This document shows positions 17,646-27,150 of a stretch of DNA of 64,000 nt, piece after piece. Below the pieces are notes generated by a model. It did no database searches. It saw only the letters and a program-made list of their open reading frames with translations, and was not told where the DNA came from. This DNA is from Parvibaculaceae bacterium Mf 1.05b.01 (GTDB lineage: Bacteria; Pseudomonadota; Alphaproteobacteria; Parvibaculales; Parvibaculaceae). Position numbers and translations under genes: made by a program. The stretch covers positions 66,496-130,495 of the forward strand of contig BAOK01000002.1 of NCBI GenBank assembly GCA_000509225.1. Reading direction: 5' to 3'. Numbering within the stretch: the stretch's first letter is position 1; the number at the start of each line of letters is the position of its first letter.

Positions 17646-19307
17646 CTATGCCTCAGCCTCCGGTGTTGCTTCTCCTTCGGCAGCTTCGCCGTTTTCTTCC
17701 TGCTCCTCAGCGTCTGCTTCAGCCGCTTCTGCTTCTGCGGCGGCTGCCAGTTCTTCTTCGGTCACCCATCCTGCCATCACGCGGGCTGCCATGATCATGG
17801 CCTGGGCTTCTTCAGCTCCAAGGTCGAAGCCGTCCAGGATACCATCCATCCGGGTGCGCTCTCCGTCGACATGCTCATACCACCCGATCAGATCATCAGT
17901 GACACAGCCTGCAACATCTTCGACTGTCTTAATTTCGTTTTCACCGAAAGCCACAAGCATCGCGGTGGTCACACCAGGCACTTCTGTTACTTCATCCTGC
18001 ACACCCAGCTCGCGGCGCTTGGTGTCAAACTCGGCATTCTGGCGATCGATAAAGTCGAGCGCGCGGTTCTGAATTTCCTGCGCGGTTTCTTCATCAAAGC
18101 CTTCGATCTCAGCAATTTCCTCAACGGGAACGTAGGCTACTTCTTCAACTGACGAGAAGCCCTCTGATGCCAGCAACTGCGCAATCACTTCATCCACATC
18201 GAATGCCTGGACAAAAGTTTCAGAGCGCTGAAGGAATTCAGCCTGACGACGCTCAGATTCTTCCGCCTCTGTCAGGATGTCGATATCCCAGCCTGTAAGT
18301 TGCGAGGCGAGGCGAACATTCTGACCACGACGTCCAATTGCCAGTGACAATTGTTCATCTGGAACCACCACTTCAATACGCTGTGCATCTTCGTCGAGCA
18401 CAACTTTCACAACTTCTGCCGGTGCAAGTGCATTAACGATGAAGCCCGCAAAATCATCCGTCCATTGGATGATGTCGATCTTCTCGCCCTGCAGTTCGTT
18501 CACCACAGCCTGAACGCGGCTACCGCGCATCCCCACGCAAGCGCCGACAGGGTCAATGGAATGATCGTTTGAGGTTACGGCAATCTTTGCGCGTGATCCT
18601 GGATCACGAGCGACTGCACGCACATCAATAATGCCGTCATAAATCTCCGGCACTTCCTGAGCGAAGAGCTGTGCCATGAACTGAGGATGTGTTCTGGACA
18701 GGAAGATCTGCGGCCCACGCTGTTCGCGGCGCACATCGTAAATGTAAGCGCGGATACGGTCTCCTGCGCGGAAAGCTTCACGTGGCAGGCCTTCGTCGCG
18801 ACGGACAATTCCTTCGCCGCGGCCCAGGTCGACAATCACGTTGCCATATTCAGCACGCTTCACGATTCCGTGGACAATCTCGCCAATGCGATCTTTGTAT
18901 TCTTCGAACTGACGCTCACGCTCTGCGTCACGTACTTTTTGCACGATGACCTGTTTTGCGGTCTGTGCGGCAATCCGTCCAAAATCAACCGGTGGCAACT
19001 CGTCTTCGATCAGGTCACCGACGCGCGCTGCCGGGTTCCGGCGCTGCGCATCTGTAACAGTGATTTCTGTCGCGTCATTGTCAATGACATCCACAACATC
19101 GAGCAATCGCACGAGACGAATTTCGCCGGTGTTTGGGTCGATGCGCGCGCGAATTTCATTTTCCGCACCGTAGCGAGACTTGGCCGCTTTCTGGATCGCT
19201 TCCGCCATTGCTTCGAGAACCAGTTCGCGTTCGATCGATTTTTCCCGCGCGACTGCATCAGCAATCTGCAGAAGTTCCAATCTATTTGCGCTCACAGCCT
19301 GAGCCAT
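17646..19307 (-). CDS. nusA: Transcription termination/antitermination factor NusA
   Basis: 553 residues. The order is an N-terminal RNA-polymerase-binding domain (about 1-125), S1 (about 135-200, VHGIVKRAEYGNVIVDLG), two KH domains (PVGACVGMRGSRVQAV, LAIGRRGQNVRLASQL) and C-terminal acidic repeats plus an Ala/Glu-rich tail. NusA promotes pausing and hairpin-dependent termination and takes part in antitermination. It follows rimP as in nearly all bacteria. The 116-bp leader holds a threefold 27-bp hairpin repeat directly before the ribosome-binding site, so RNA-level control is plausible. ATG start. Confidence 0.97.
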   Translation of the reverse strand: MAQAVSANRLELLQIADAVAREKSIERELVLEAMAEAIQKAAKSRYGAENEIRARIDPNTGEIRLVRLLDVVDVIDNDATEITVTDAQRRNPAARVGDLIEDELPPVDFGRIAAQTAKQVIVQKVRDAERERQFEEYKDRIGEIVHGIVKRAEYGNVIVDLGRGEGIVRRDEGLPREAFRAGDRIRAYIYDVRREQRGPQIFLSRTHPQFMAQLFAQEVPEIYDGIIDVRAVARDPGSRAKIAVTSNDHSIDPVGACVGMRGSRVQAVVNELQGEKIDIIQWTDDFAGFIVNALAPAEVVKVVLDEDAQRIEVVVPDEQLSLAIGRRGQNVRLASQLTGWDIDILTEAEESERRQAEFLQRSETFVQAFDVDEVIAQLLASEGFSSVEEVAYVPVEEIAEIEGFDEETAQEIQNRALDFIDRQNAEFDTKRRELGVQDEVTEVPGVTTAMLVAFGENEIKTVEDVAGCVTDDLIGWYEHVDGERTRMDGILDGFDLGAEEAQAMIMAARVMAGWVTEEELAAAAEAEAAEADAEEQEENGEAAEGEATPEAEA

Positions 19308-19325
19308 TGTCTCGTCTCCGTTTTA

Positions 19326-19403
19326 GCCTCGCGCCAAGGGCGCTAATGTTAAGCCTCGCGCCGGGGGCGCTAATGTCAAACCTTGCGCCAGTGGCGCTTA
19401 GAA
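19326..19403 (-). repeat. Threefold 27-bp hairpin repeat in the nusA leader
   Basis: Three imperfect tandem copies with an exact 27-bp period. Each holds GCGCC-NNN-GGCGC (19331-19343, 19358-19370, 19385-19397) with loops AAG, GGG and AGT; the flanks CTCGCGCC and CTAATGT are shared. It occupies most of the rimP-nusA gap. The last hairpin ends 23 bp before the nusA ATG. Confidence 0.85.
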
Positions 19404-19423
19404 TTTCGTTTGTACCTGGTCCC

Positions 19424-19996
19424 TCAGGTGCCAGCTCCAGAGAGCCGTTTTCCGCTTTCATCAATCAAGGTGTCGGTCATCACCAGCCGCGCATCATTCA
19501 CAAGCCGGAAAGGAAGGCCCACGATCTGCGGTTCGTCATGGCCGTCAATTTCCATGCGCAGCAGCACTTCACCATCTTCCATGGCCTGCAAAACACCGCG
19601 AAACCGTTTCCGGCCTGCAAGCATTTCTGAAAGCTCCAGTTTGGCCTCAAAGCCTGACCAGACATCAAAATCTTTTTCCCGCGTGAGCGGGCGGCCAATG
19701 CCAGGAGAGGAAACTTCCAGCGTGTAATTGTTCTTAATCGGATCTTCCACGTCGAGAATCGCCGATGCTGCGCGGCTGACACTCTCGCATCCCTCAACCT
19801 GCATCGTGCCGTCTGGCTTCTCCGCCATGAGCTGCAGGACAGATCCGCCTTCACCTGTAAGACGCACACGCACAAGCTCAAAGCCCAGATCAACAATGGC
19901 TGGCTCAACAAGATCAGCAATTCTGGTCGCAACAGCGCCCGGCGCAACCAAATGGCTGCGGTCGCTCGTATGTTCTGTGTTGCTCTCGCTCTGCAT
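19424..19996 (-). CDS. rimP: Ribosome maturation factor RimP
   Basis: 190 residues. The N-terminal alpha/beta domain (IADLVEPAIVDLGFELVRV) and the conserved NYTLEVSSPGIGRPLT strand, then an SH3-like C-terminal domain, identify RimP. It is needed for 30S maturation. ATG 19996 (MQSESN) is chosen; an upstream in-frame start at 20044 adds 16 residues without similarity. rimP heads the nusA-infB transcription unit, and its promoter should lie in 19997-20174, where I find no convincing -35/-10 pair. A GC-rich palindrome with an A/T run lies at about 20040-20062. Confidence 0.93.
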   Translation of the reverse strand: MQSESNTEHTSDRSHLVAPGAVATRIADLVEPAIVDLGFELVRVRLTGEGGSVLQLMAEKPDGTMQVEGCESVSRAASAILDVEDPIKNNYTLEVSSPGIGRPLTREKDFDVWSGFEAKLELSEMLAGRKRFRGVLQAMEDGEVLLRMEIDGHDEPQIVGLPFRLVNDARLVMTDTLIDESGKRLSGAGT

Positions 19997-20174
19997 GAAT
20001 TCAAGTCGTCCAAAAAGGTCCGTAAATCGGAGCCCAGATAACAAAAAAAGCGGGGCCCCGATCTGGAGTTCCCACTTTCAACAATCAGGCTAGGCCTGCT
20101 ATGTGAAAATTCGTCTGCACATTACTCCCAGAAAGGGGGGCTTTTCAAGCTGTTTATTGAGACGGGTTTTGTCT

Positions 20175-20906
20175 CTATTGGGGAGATGGACCTCGGTTTT
20201 TGCGGCGGAAGGTCAGATAGACCGGGACTCGGCCTTCCCGGCCCGCTTTTGCCTCATAGCGGGTCCCCGGCCAATCATCGGGACGGATACGCCAGTCATC
20301 GGCGCATTCTGCCTGCCACTCAAATACTCCATGAGCCCTCACCTCGCGAAGCGTCCAGCGACTATAGTTCTTAATATCTGTCGCAACCCGAAACTCTGCC
20401 CCATCTTTCATGATGCGGGCCAGCTGATCCAAGGTTTCAGCGGACACAAAGCGGCGCTTATGGTGCCTCTTTTTGTGCCAAGGGTCTGGGAAAAGCAGGA
20501 ATACGCGATCCAGTGAGGCATCTTCTAACCGCTCCAGCACGTCGCGAGCGTCATTGTGGTGGATGCGCACATTTGTGAGCCTTTTTGCCTCTATCTCGGC
20601 CAAAAGCTTTGCAACGCCATTGATGAAGGGCTCGCAGCCGATCAGCCCCACATTCGGATTTGCTGTCGCCTGGGCGACCAGATGTTCGCCACCGCCAAAC
20701 CCAATTTCCAGCCAGACCTGCTCAACAGGTGTGTCAAACAAAGAGGATGGCGCGAGATTGTGTGTATCAAGCGGCACGGCAAGCTTTGGCAGCAGGTTCT
20801 CCATCAGGCTTTCCTGATGGCTGCGCAACTTATGGCCTTGCCGTCGCCCGTAAAGAAGACGCCGCCGACCGGGACTATCGGCAGGCGGCGTTTGTTTGTC
20901 TGACAT
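20175..20906 (-). CDS. trmB: tRNA (guanine-46-N7)-methyltransferase
   Basis: 243 residues. The SAM-binding motif VWLEIGFGGGEHL, the PDPWHKKRHHKRRF motif and the closing GTRYEAKA segment define TrmB. It methylates G46 in the variable loop of tRNAs using SAM, fitting its position 20 bp after metK, the SAM synthetase. ATG 20906 is preferred to a TTG at 20921. A basic N-terminal region precedes the catalytic fold. Confidence 0.95.
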   Translation of the reverse strand: MSDKQTPPADSPGRRRLLYGRRQGHKLRSHQESLMENLLPKLAVPLDTHNLAPSSLFDTPVEQVWLEIGFGGGEHLVAQATANPNVGLIGCEPFINGVAKLLAEIEAKRLTNVRIHHNDARDVLERLEDASLDRVFLLFPDPWHKKRHHKRRFVSAETLDQLARIMKDGAEFRVATDIKNYSRWTLREVRAHGVFEWQAECADDWRIRPDDWPGTRYEAKAGREGRVPVYLTFRRKNRGPSPQ

Positions 20907-20926
20907 TGGTTTTGAGCCCAAGAGCC

Positions 20927-22102
20927 TTAAGACAATTCTGCCTTGATGGCATCAACCAGGTCTGTCTTCTCCCAAGAAAACCCGCCATCAGCATCGGGCT
21001 CGCGGCCAAAGTGGCCATAAGCTGCGGTCCGTGCATAGATCGGACGCGACAGATTGAGGTGTTCACGAATGCCACGGGGGCTCAAGTCCATCGCCTTGGA
21101 GATGGCTGTTTCAAGCGCCGCTTCGTCGACATTCCCTGTGCCATGGGTATCCACATAGATGGACAAGGGCTTGGAAACACCGATCGCATAAGCAAGCTGC
21201 AGGGTGCACTTGTCCGCAAGACCGGCCGCCACAACGTTTTTGGCTACATAGCGAGCGGCATAGGCAGCGGAACGGTCCACCTTGGTCGGGTCTTTCCCAG
21301 AGAAGGCACCACCACCGTGAGGGGCCGCACCACCATAGGTATCCACAATGATCTTACGACCTGTAAGGCCTGCATCGCCATCAGGTCCACCGATCACAAA
21401 CAGGCCGGTCGGGTTCACGTAGAATTCGTCTTCAGGACACATCCACCCCTCTGGAAGCACTTCTTCCACCACGGGGCGAACAAGCTCGCGAATGCCCGCC
21501 TGGTCCAAGCCTTCGTCATGCTGGGTCGACACCACCACAGATGTGGCACCTACCGGCTGACCATTCACGTATTTCAGTGTCACCTGACTCTTGGAGTCTG
21601 GTCCAAAGCCTTTGACTTCACCGCTATGACGCAGCTCGGCCATGCGTTTCAGGATCAGATGCGAGTAATAGATCGGCGCTGGCATCAGCACAGGGGTCTC
21701 TTTGCAGGCATACCCGAACATAATGCCCTGGTCGCCCGCGCCTTCATCCTTATTGCCAGCAGCGTCAACGCCCTGTGCGATATGAGCGGACTGAGCATGA
21801 AGGTGAACTGCAACGTCAGCGTTTTTCCAGTGGAAACCATCCTGCTCATAGCCAATGTCTTTGACTGCAGCGCGGGCTACGTCCTCAATCTTTTGAGGTG
21901 TGATGCTATCAGGTCCACGAACCTCTCCAGCCAGCACGATCCGATTCGTCGTTGTCAGCGTCTCGCACGCGACACGTGAGTACGGGTCCGCTTCCAAGAA
22001 GAGGTCCAAGACCGCATCTGAAATTCGGTCGCAAACTTTGTCTGGATGACCTTCGGAAACTGACTCACTGGTAAATAGATAATCTGATCGTGGCACGCTC
22101 AT
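20927..22102 (-). CDS. metK: S-adenosylmethionine synthetase
   Basis: 391 residues, in the family range. [13 protein letters not shown] (18-30) carries the metal/ATP site, [12 protein letters not shown] the adenosine loop and [19 protein letters not shown] the phosphate-binding segment. It makes SAM from ATP and methionine. An HTH regulator lies 126 bp upstream and trmB follows directly. I looked in the 126-bp leader for a SAM-II or SAM/SAH riboswitch fold and did not recognise one. ATG start. Confidence 0.97.
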   Translation of the reverse strand: MSVPRSDYLFTSESVSEGHPDKVCDRISDAVLDLFLEADPYSRVACETLTTTNRIVLAGEVRGPDSITPQKIEDVARAAVKDIGYEQDGFHWKNADVAVHLHAQSAHIAQGVDAAGNKDEGAGDQGIMFGYACKETPVLMPAPIYYSHLILKRMAELRHSGEVKGFGPDSKSQVTLKYVNGQPVGATSVVVSTQHDEGLDQAGIRELVRPVVEEVLPEGWMCPEDEFYVNPTGLFVIGGPDGDAGLTGRKIIVDTYGGAAPHGGGAFSGKDPTKVDRSAAYAARYVAKNVVAAGLADKCTLQLAYAIGVSKPLSIYVDTHGTGNVDEAALETAISKAMDLSPRGIREHLNLSRPIYARTAAYGHFGREPDADGGFSWEKTDLVDAIKAELS

Positions 22103-22228
22103 ACGTCTCCCAAATTAGCCTACAGAATCTTTATGTACGAAGCTTGCTGCGGGCGTGCTTTAGTGCGGTGGCTGTTCTTGCAAGGTTTTAGGATGGGGTC
22201 AAGGTGAGACATTGCCCCTTGAGAAGCC

Positions 22229-22657
22229 TTACTGCTGGCTGGATGGCTTTCGTGCCAATACTTTGACCAAATCCAGGACACGTTTTCTTACATCTGCGTC
22301 TTCGATTGAGGAAAAGGCTGCTGTTAGCGCCACACCCTCTGCGGTCGACAGAAAGTCCAGATTGAAATCGGCAGCGGGTGTATCTGAGAATCCCGATGCC
22401 GACTGCCCGCCATTTGTCGCCAGGCCATCGTAAAAATAGTCCACAGGCACATTCAGCGTCTGGGAAATCTGATAGAGCCTGCTTGCTCCAATGCGGTTCG
22501 AGCCTTTTTCGTATTTTTGCACTTGCTGGAACGTGAGGCCAAGCTGTTCACCGAGCGCTTCCTGGCTCATACCGACCAGCATGCGCCGCATACGGACCCG
22601 GGAACCGACATGAATGTCGATGGGATTGGGTGTCTTTTGCGGCAATTCTGACCTCAT
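22229..22657 (-). CDS. Cro/CI-type helix-turn-helix regulator
   Basis: 142 residues from ATG 22657; the longer frame to 22750 adds unrelated residues. An HTH_3 domain spans about 15-75 (VGSRVRMRRMLVGMSQEALG, FQQVQKYEKGSNRI, LYQISQTLNVPVDYFYDGL). The C-terminal part is unique to the alphaproteobacterial group and ends in a helical segment, DADVRKRVLDLVKVLA. This XRE protein lies between lnt and metK in many Hyphomicrobiales. Its targets are unknown; control of metK is conceivable but not shown. The 240-bp upstream gap (22658-22897) holds two direct ATAGGTTCCT repeats, possible operator or promoter material. Confidence 0.85.
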   Translation of the reverse strand: MRSELPQKTPNPIDIHVGSRVRMRRMLVGMSQEALGEQLGLTFQQVQKYEKGSNRIGASRLYQISQTLNVPVDYFYDGLATNGGQSASGFSDTPAADFNLDFLSTAEGVALTAAFSSIEDADVRKRVLDLVKVLARKPSSQQ

Positions 22658-22897
22658 TATTCTTGTTTTTCGGATGTTCAGCTGCCCACAGAAGGCGTTG
22701 AACCGGCAACCGTCATACCCCTGAGATCTGCCCTCACGGTTCAATACCAATGGGTGAGGAACCTATCGCTCAGGAACCTATGGCTGTTACCGGGCACACT
22801 CCTACTAAGGACCTTGGCAAAAAACGCATTGCACTCCAAATGCAACCATAGGTTAGAGCCTTTTTGGGTGGCCTAAAAGTCTTATTCTTGAAAAGGA

Positions 22898-24568
22898 CTA
22901 CCTCGCCCTGGCTGGCTTCGCCAAAGTCAGGGCAGCAATTGCTGCCAGCAGCATGAGAAAGATCCAATCACCTAAGCGCGCATAGAGGGTCGGGGGCAGC
23001 GCCTCAGGGAGTTTGCTGTCAATCGCACCTTCGCGGTTGAGGGGCACGGCATCCAGAATCCGCCCGAATGGATCAATCATCGCAGATATGCCCGTGTTGG
23101 CAGAACGGGCGACGGGCAATCCCTGCTCGACGGCGCGAAGCCTCGCCTGCGCAAGATGCTGATATGGCCCTGCAGAACTGCCAAACCAGGCATCGTTGGT
23201 CACATTGACCATCCAGCCGGGGCGCTCAGCCCCAACGACACCGCTGGAGAAGATAACCTCATAACAAATCAGCGGACTCACACTCGGGGCTCCCGGCACT
23301 GCCAGGGTCCGCGGACCCGGTCCGGATTGATAGCCTCCGCGCAACTGCGTCAACTGCCGCAGTCCGATCGCCTCAAGGACAGATTGGAAGGGGAGATACT
23401 CCCCAAAAGGAACCAGATGGGCTTTGTCATAGGTCTCCCGGATTCCGCCGTCCGGTCCGATGATGTGTAGGGAGTTGAAGAATTTTCCAAGTTCCCGGTC
23501 TGGTCTGGTTTCGTCTGGCTCGCCACGGACAGCGCCCAACAGCAACACACCGCCGGGCGCCAGAACGCGAGAGATAGCAGACCGCAGGACAGGTTCCCGG
23601 TTGACGATGAAGGGCAGCGCAGATTCCGGCCAAATGACGTGTGTTGGCATTGCCCCCAGATCACCCGGCACATCGCTCATGCGTAAAAACTGCCCGACAA
23701 TCTCCTGGCGGTTTTCCGGTTTCCATTTTTCCCTCTGAGGAACATTTGGCTGCACAAGCCGGAGGGTCACGCCTTCGACCCACGCCTCGCTCGATGCCAT
23801 AAGACGGACGGCCCCGCCAAACCAGACGAGACCCAACACGGCAAAAGCGACCGCTGCCGGGCGCCAAACACCGAGCTCCCTCATGCCGTTATCATCGCGT
23901 ACTTGTCTGCGCCGGGGATCATAGGAAGCGATTGTCAGGAACGTCACCAGGACCAACAGTGTTGCCCCATAGGGGCCGAACAACGCCACGCTCTGCATCA
24001 GCGAGTCTGAGGCCGTGACGGTATGGCCTGGCAGGTTCCACGGGAGTCCCGTCAGAATATGTCCGCGCAGCCATTCTGCGACAGCCCATGTCACCGCCAA
24101 GGTCAGCGTTCGGCGATATCCCGCCCCCCAATGGCAACGCGCCGCCGCAAAGGCTGCGGCAGTAAAAAGCGCCAGGCCAGCAGGGAGCCCGGTAACCGCA
24201 AAAGGCAAGAGCCAACCAAACATTTCCGCCTCGACGAGGAAGGCTTCCCCGATCCAGTAGAGACTTCCTAGAAAATAGCCAAACCCAAACCACCAACCGA
24301 TGGCAGCCGCAGCCCGCGCTGGCCTCCAGTTCTCCCTGGTCGGCGTATCAGTTCCATCAAGAAGCCAAACGACGCAAGGCAGTGTTATGAGCAATATGGC
24401 GAAGAGATGGATCGGCGCGTGCGCCGCAACGCTCAGCAAGCCCAGCCCAAATGCCGTGGCGAAACGTTGCCACCCTGTCAGCGCCTGCAGCCGGACCGCT
24501 AGCCCTTCCAGCATCATAAACCCGCGACCGACAGCATCGGTCACTCTATTGGCTTCAGGGCTTTTCAT
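22898..24568 (-). CDS. lnt: Apolipoprotein N-acyltransferase
   Basis: 556 residues. About seven hydrophobic segments fill residues 30-250, then a periplasmic nitrilase domain with the Glu-Lys-Cys triad: Glu315 (IWPESALPF), Lys382 (DKAHLVPFGEYLPF) and Cys435 (PLICYEVIF). A last transmembrane helix precedes the basic C-terminus. Lnt transfers the third acyl chain to the N-terminal Cys of lipoproteins, completing the pathway that several lipoproteins in this window need. Its ATG overlaps the end of corC by 14 bp, indicating translational coupling. Confidence 0.96.
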   Translation of the reverse strand: MKSPEANRVTDAVGRGFMMLEGLAVRLQALTGWQRFATAFGLGLLSVAAHAPIHLFAILLITLPCVVWLLDGTDTPTRENWRPARAAAAIGWWFGFGYFLGSLYWIGEAFLVEAEMFGWLLPFAVTGLPAGLALFTAAAFAAARCHWGAGYRRTLTLAVTWAVAEWLRGHILTGLPWNLPGHTVTASDSLMQSVALFGPYGATLLVLVTFLTIASYDPRRRQVRDDNGMRELGVWRPAAVAFAVLGLVWFGGAVRLMASSEAWVEGVTLRLVQPNVPQREKWKPENRQEIVGQFLRMSDVPGDLGAMPTHVIWPESALPFIVNREPVLRSAISRVLAPGGVLLLGAVRGEPDETRPDRELGKFFNSLHIIGPDGGIRETYDKAHLVPFGEYLPFQSVLEAIGLRQLTQLRGGYQSGPGPRTLAVPGAPSVSPLICYEVIFSSGVVGAERPGWMVNVTNDAWFGSSAGPYQHLAQARLRAVEQGLPVARSANTGISAMIDPFGRILDAVPLNREGAIDSKLPEALPPTLYARLGDWIFLMLLAAIAALTLAKPARAR

Positions 24569-25574
24569 TTAAATCGAGCGAGGCATCAATTGGATCGACA
24601 GGCGATAATGCGCCGACGCCTGAATCCTGTTCCGCGTCATTTTCTTCTGATGCTGCTTTCGGCGCGATGGTTTCTTGGTGGATGTGGAGACGCTTGATCC
24701 GGCGCGGGTCTGCATCGCGGATCTCAAACTCGATGCCTGCAGGGTGCAAAATCAGCTCGCCCCGCTGTGGGATACGTCCAACCAGCGAAAACACCAGACC
24801 GCCCAGGGTGTCAGAATCGTCATCCTCGGTTCTATCGACAAGCGTCAGCTGCAACATATCTTCAAGGTCTTCGATCGGAGCCCTGGCTAACGCATCAATA
24901 GATCCATCGCTCAATCGAATAAGAGGTGCACGCTCTGCAACATCATGCTCGTCCTCAATATCTCCCACGATTTCCTCAACAAGGTCTTCAATCGACAAAA
25001 GACCATCGGTGCCGCCATATTCATCAACCACCAGCGCCATATGAATGCGCGATGATTGCATTTTCAACAGCAGGTCACGGGCCGGCATTGAAGGGGGCAC
25101 AAACAGCACCTGTCGGCGGATTGTTCTCAAATCAAAGGAGCCGCGGTCGTTTGGGTGAGACGCCATCCAAGCCAAAACGTCTTTGATGTGCACCATGCCG
25201 ATGGGCTCATCGAGCGTTTCGCGATAGACCGGCAAGCGAGAATGGGATTTTTCTCGGGTGAGAGAGAGCAGGTCATCCAGCGATGCTGAAACATCCACCG
25301 CAACAATATCGGCACGGGGGACCATTACGTCATCGACCCGCTGTTCGGCGAAGCTCAAAATATTCATCAACATATGGCGTGCCTGTGGCCCCAGTTCATC
25401 GGTCGCCTCATGGCCACCGATCACTGTCTCAATGCTTTCGCGCAGACTCTGATCTTCCGTCCGACGCGGAAGCTTTTTCACAACCCAGGCCATAAGGCGC
25501 GCCCAGGTGCCTGGTCGGTGCATCGCTGCCCCATCCGTCGTCCTCATGCGATGTTCTTTCCCATCCCCGCTCAT
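24555..25574 (-). CDS. CorC/HlyC-type CBS-domain protein
   Basis: 339 residues without the membrane DUF21 domain. It has two CBS domains (about 85-205: VDDVMVPRADIVAVD, PIGMVHIKDVLAW, MALVVDEYGGTDGLLSIEDL) and a C-terminal CorC_HlyC transporter-associated domain (about 225-305). The family is annotated as magnesium/cobalt efflux or hemolysin C. Its position between ybeY and lnt is conserved. The start ATG overlaps the ybeY stop as ATGA, and the end overlaps lnt by 14 bp. Confidence 0.92.
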   Translation of the reverse strand: MSGDGKEHRMRTTDGAAMHRPGTWARLMAWVVKKLPRRTEDQSLRESIETVIGGHEATDELGPQARHMLMNILSFAEQRVDDVMVPRADIVAVDVSASLDDLLSLTREKSHSRLPVYRETLDEPIGMVHIKDVLAWMASHPNDRGSFDLRTIRRQVLFVPPSMPARDLLLKMQSSRIHMALVVDEYGGTDGLLSIEDLVEEIVGDIEDEHDVAERAPLIRLSDGSIDALARAPIEDLEDMLQLTLVDRTEDDDSDTLGGLVFSLVGRIPQRGELILHPAGIEFEIRDADPRRIKRLHIHQETIAPKAASEENDAEQDSGVGALSPVDPIDASLDLNEKP

Positions 25575-26128
25575 TGTTTCTTTTCCCGGGGCCTTTCATC
25601 CGGTTCAACCGTATAGGGATCTGCGATCCCATAAAGCTTCAACAGCTCTCGTTCCCGCTTTTCCATTTTTTCTGCGTCTTCGTCGTCCACGTGATCATAC
25701 CCTAAAAGATGCAGAACGCCGTGCACAACAAGATGGGCGAGGTGGTCATCAAAACTCTTGCGCTGCGTTTTGGCCTCCGCCTTCACGGTCTCGTAGGCGA
25801 GCGCAATATCTCCCAGCGAGGAGGGTTCATCATAAAGAGCACCTGCTGGCGTGGGCGCATTGGGAAAGGAGAGCACATTTGTGGCTTTGTCTTTTCCGCG
25901 GAACTTCCGATTTAGAGATCGTACGAATATGTCATCAGCCAAAAGCACACTGAGCTCCGCCGCTGAGGAGGTTCCATCATGTTCAAAGACTGCCTGCGCC
26001 AGGCGGAGCACAATCTCCTCAGCATCAGCATCCCATTCGCCACCCGCCCGCGAGATTTCCACCGAAAGGTAGGGAGCCTCAACGCTCAAGCTCTCTTCAT
26101 CATTCGTAGGTTCCGCGCTCACGATCAA
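25571..26128 (-). CDS. ybeY: Endoribonuclease YbeY
   Basis: 185 residues. The zinc site His136-x3-His140-x5-His146 lies in HGVLHLLGYDH, the YbeY signature. It is a single-strand endoribonuclease involved in 16S 3'-end maturation and 70S quality control, working with PhoH-type ATPases and near Era in many genomes. The start is a TTG at 26128 overlapping the phoH stop as TTGA; a GTG two codons later is an alternative. Residues 1-40 are variable, followed by the SLNRKFRGKDKATNVLSFP core. Confidence 0.94.
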   Translation of the reverse strand: MIVSAEPTNDEESLSVEAPYLSVEISRAGGEWDADAEEIVLRLAQAVFEHDGTSSAAELSVLLADDIFVRSLNRKFRGKDKATNVLSFPNAPTPAGALYDEPSSLGDIALAYETVKAEAKTQRKSFDDHLAHLVVHGVLHLLGYDHVDDEDAEKMEKRERELLKLYGIADPYTVEPDERPREKKQ

Positions 26129-27150
26129 TCACTAGCCTTCTTGCCACTATTGGACAGCAGGTCTTTTTCATCCGCCCCGTAGGCTTGGACAATGCGGGTC
26201 ACCAATGGATGGCGGACAACGTCCCGCGCTGTGAACTTCACCGTGGAAACCCCTTTAACGCCTTCAAGGACGCGCAACGCATCGCCCAGGCCGGACTTTG
26301 CCCCCAGGGGCAAATCAACCTGGCTTGGGTCACCGGTAATCGCCATGCGGCTGTTCTCACCTAGACGGGTCAGAAACATCTTCATCTGCACTGGCGTACA
26401 GTTTTGCGCTTCATCCAAAATAACAAATGAATTCGCCAGGGTCCGCCCGCGCATGAACGCGAGTGGTGCGACTTCAATCTCTCCAGACTCAAGCCCTGCC
26501 ATGACCTGTTCGCCTGGCAGACTGTCATAGAGCGCGTCATAGAGCGGGCGCAGGTATGGATCGATTTTTTCGCGCATGTCGCCCGGCAGGAAGCCCAAGC
26601 GTTCTCCGGCCTCTACGGCAGGGCGCGATAGAATGATCCGGTCAACCTTCTTTTGAAGCAACATGGAAACGGCGACTACAACCGCAAGATAGGTTTTGCC
26701 GGTACCTGCAGGCCCAACACCGAAAACAAGTTCATTGTCTAAAAGAGACTGTAGATATGTCCCTTGTGTCGGCGACCGTGGTGAGATCACGCGCTTGCGT
26801 GTTGTGATCTGCAGTTTTTTGTTTGCCCCGGATCCGCGTTCGCGTTCTGCCTTTGGCGCATTGGCCATTCGAATTGCCCCATCCACTTCGCCGGGTGTCA
26901 CTTCGAGACCCGATTTCAACCGCGCGTAAAGATCTTTGACGACCGCTTCGGCCCGTTCCCGCGCATGCACCGTACCGGTCAAGACCAGTTCATTGCCGCG
27001 GGAGGTGGCCAAGACACCGAGCTCCTGTTCCAGGCGCGCAAGATGCCGATCATGCTCCCCAAACAATTCACTCAACAGCCCGTTGTCATCAAAATTGATA
27101 ACCAGACTTCCCTTTTTTTCATCGGGGCGTCCTTCGGTCGATAAGGTCAA
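26125..27150 (-). CDS. PhoH-like ATPase (YbeZ)
   Basis: 341 residues. An N-terminal KH-like region (about 15-90) precedes the PhoH ATPase domain with Walker A GPAGTGKT at 146-153 and Walker [12 protein letters not shown]. YbeZ/PhoH proteins bind RNA and work with YbeY in rRNA maturation; the gene order miaB-phoH-ybeY supports this. The best start is a TTG (27150) overlapping the miaB stop as TTGA. No ATG or GTG lies before the conserved region, so the TTG is well supported. Confidence 0.93.
   Translation of the reverse strand: MTLSTEGRPDEKKGSLVINFDDNGLLSELFGEHDRHLARLEQELGVLATSRGNELVLTGTVHARERAEAVVKDLYARLKSGLEVTPGEVDGAIRMANAPKAERERGSGANKKLQITTRKRVISPRSPTQGTYLQSLLDNELVFGVGPAGTGKTYLAVVVAVSMLLQKKVDRIILSRPAVEAGERLGFLPGDMREKIDPYLRPLYDALYDSLPGEQVMAGLESGEIEVAPLAFMRGRTLANSFVILDEAQNCTPVQMKMFLTRLGENSRMAITGDPSQVDLPLGAKSGLGDALRVLEGVKGVSTVKFTARDVVRHPLVTRIVQAYGADEKDLLSNSGKKASD

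Noticed and set aside
22103-22228. SAM riboswitch before metK
   Set aside because: The leader was read on the minus strand for SAM-II and SAM/SAH motifs. No matching conserved segments or pseudoknot were found. A covariance search would decide.
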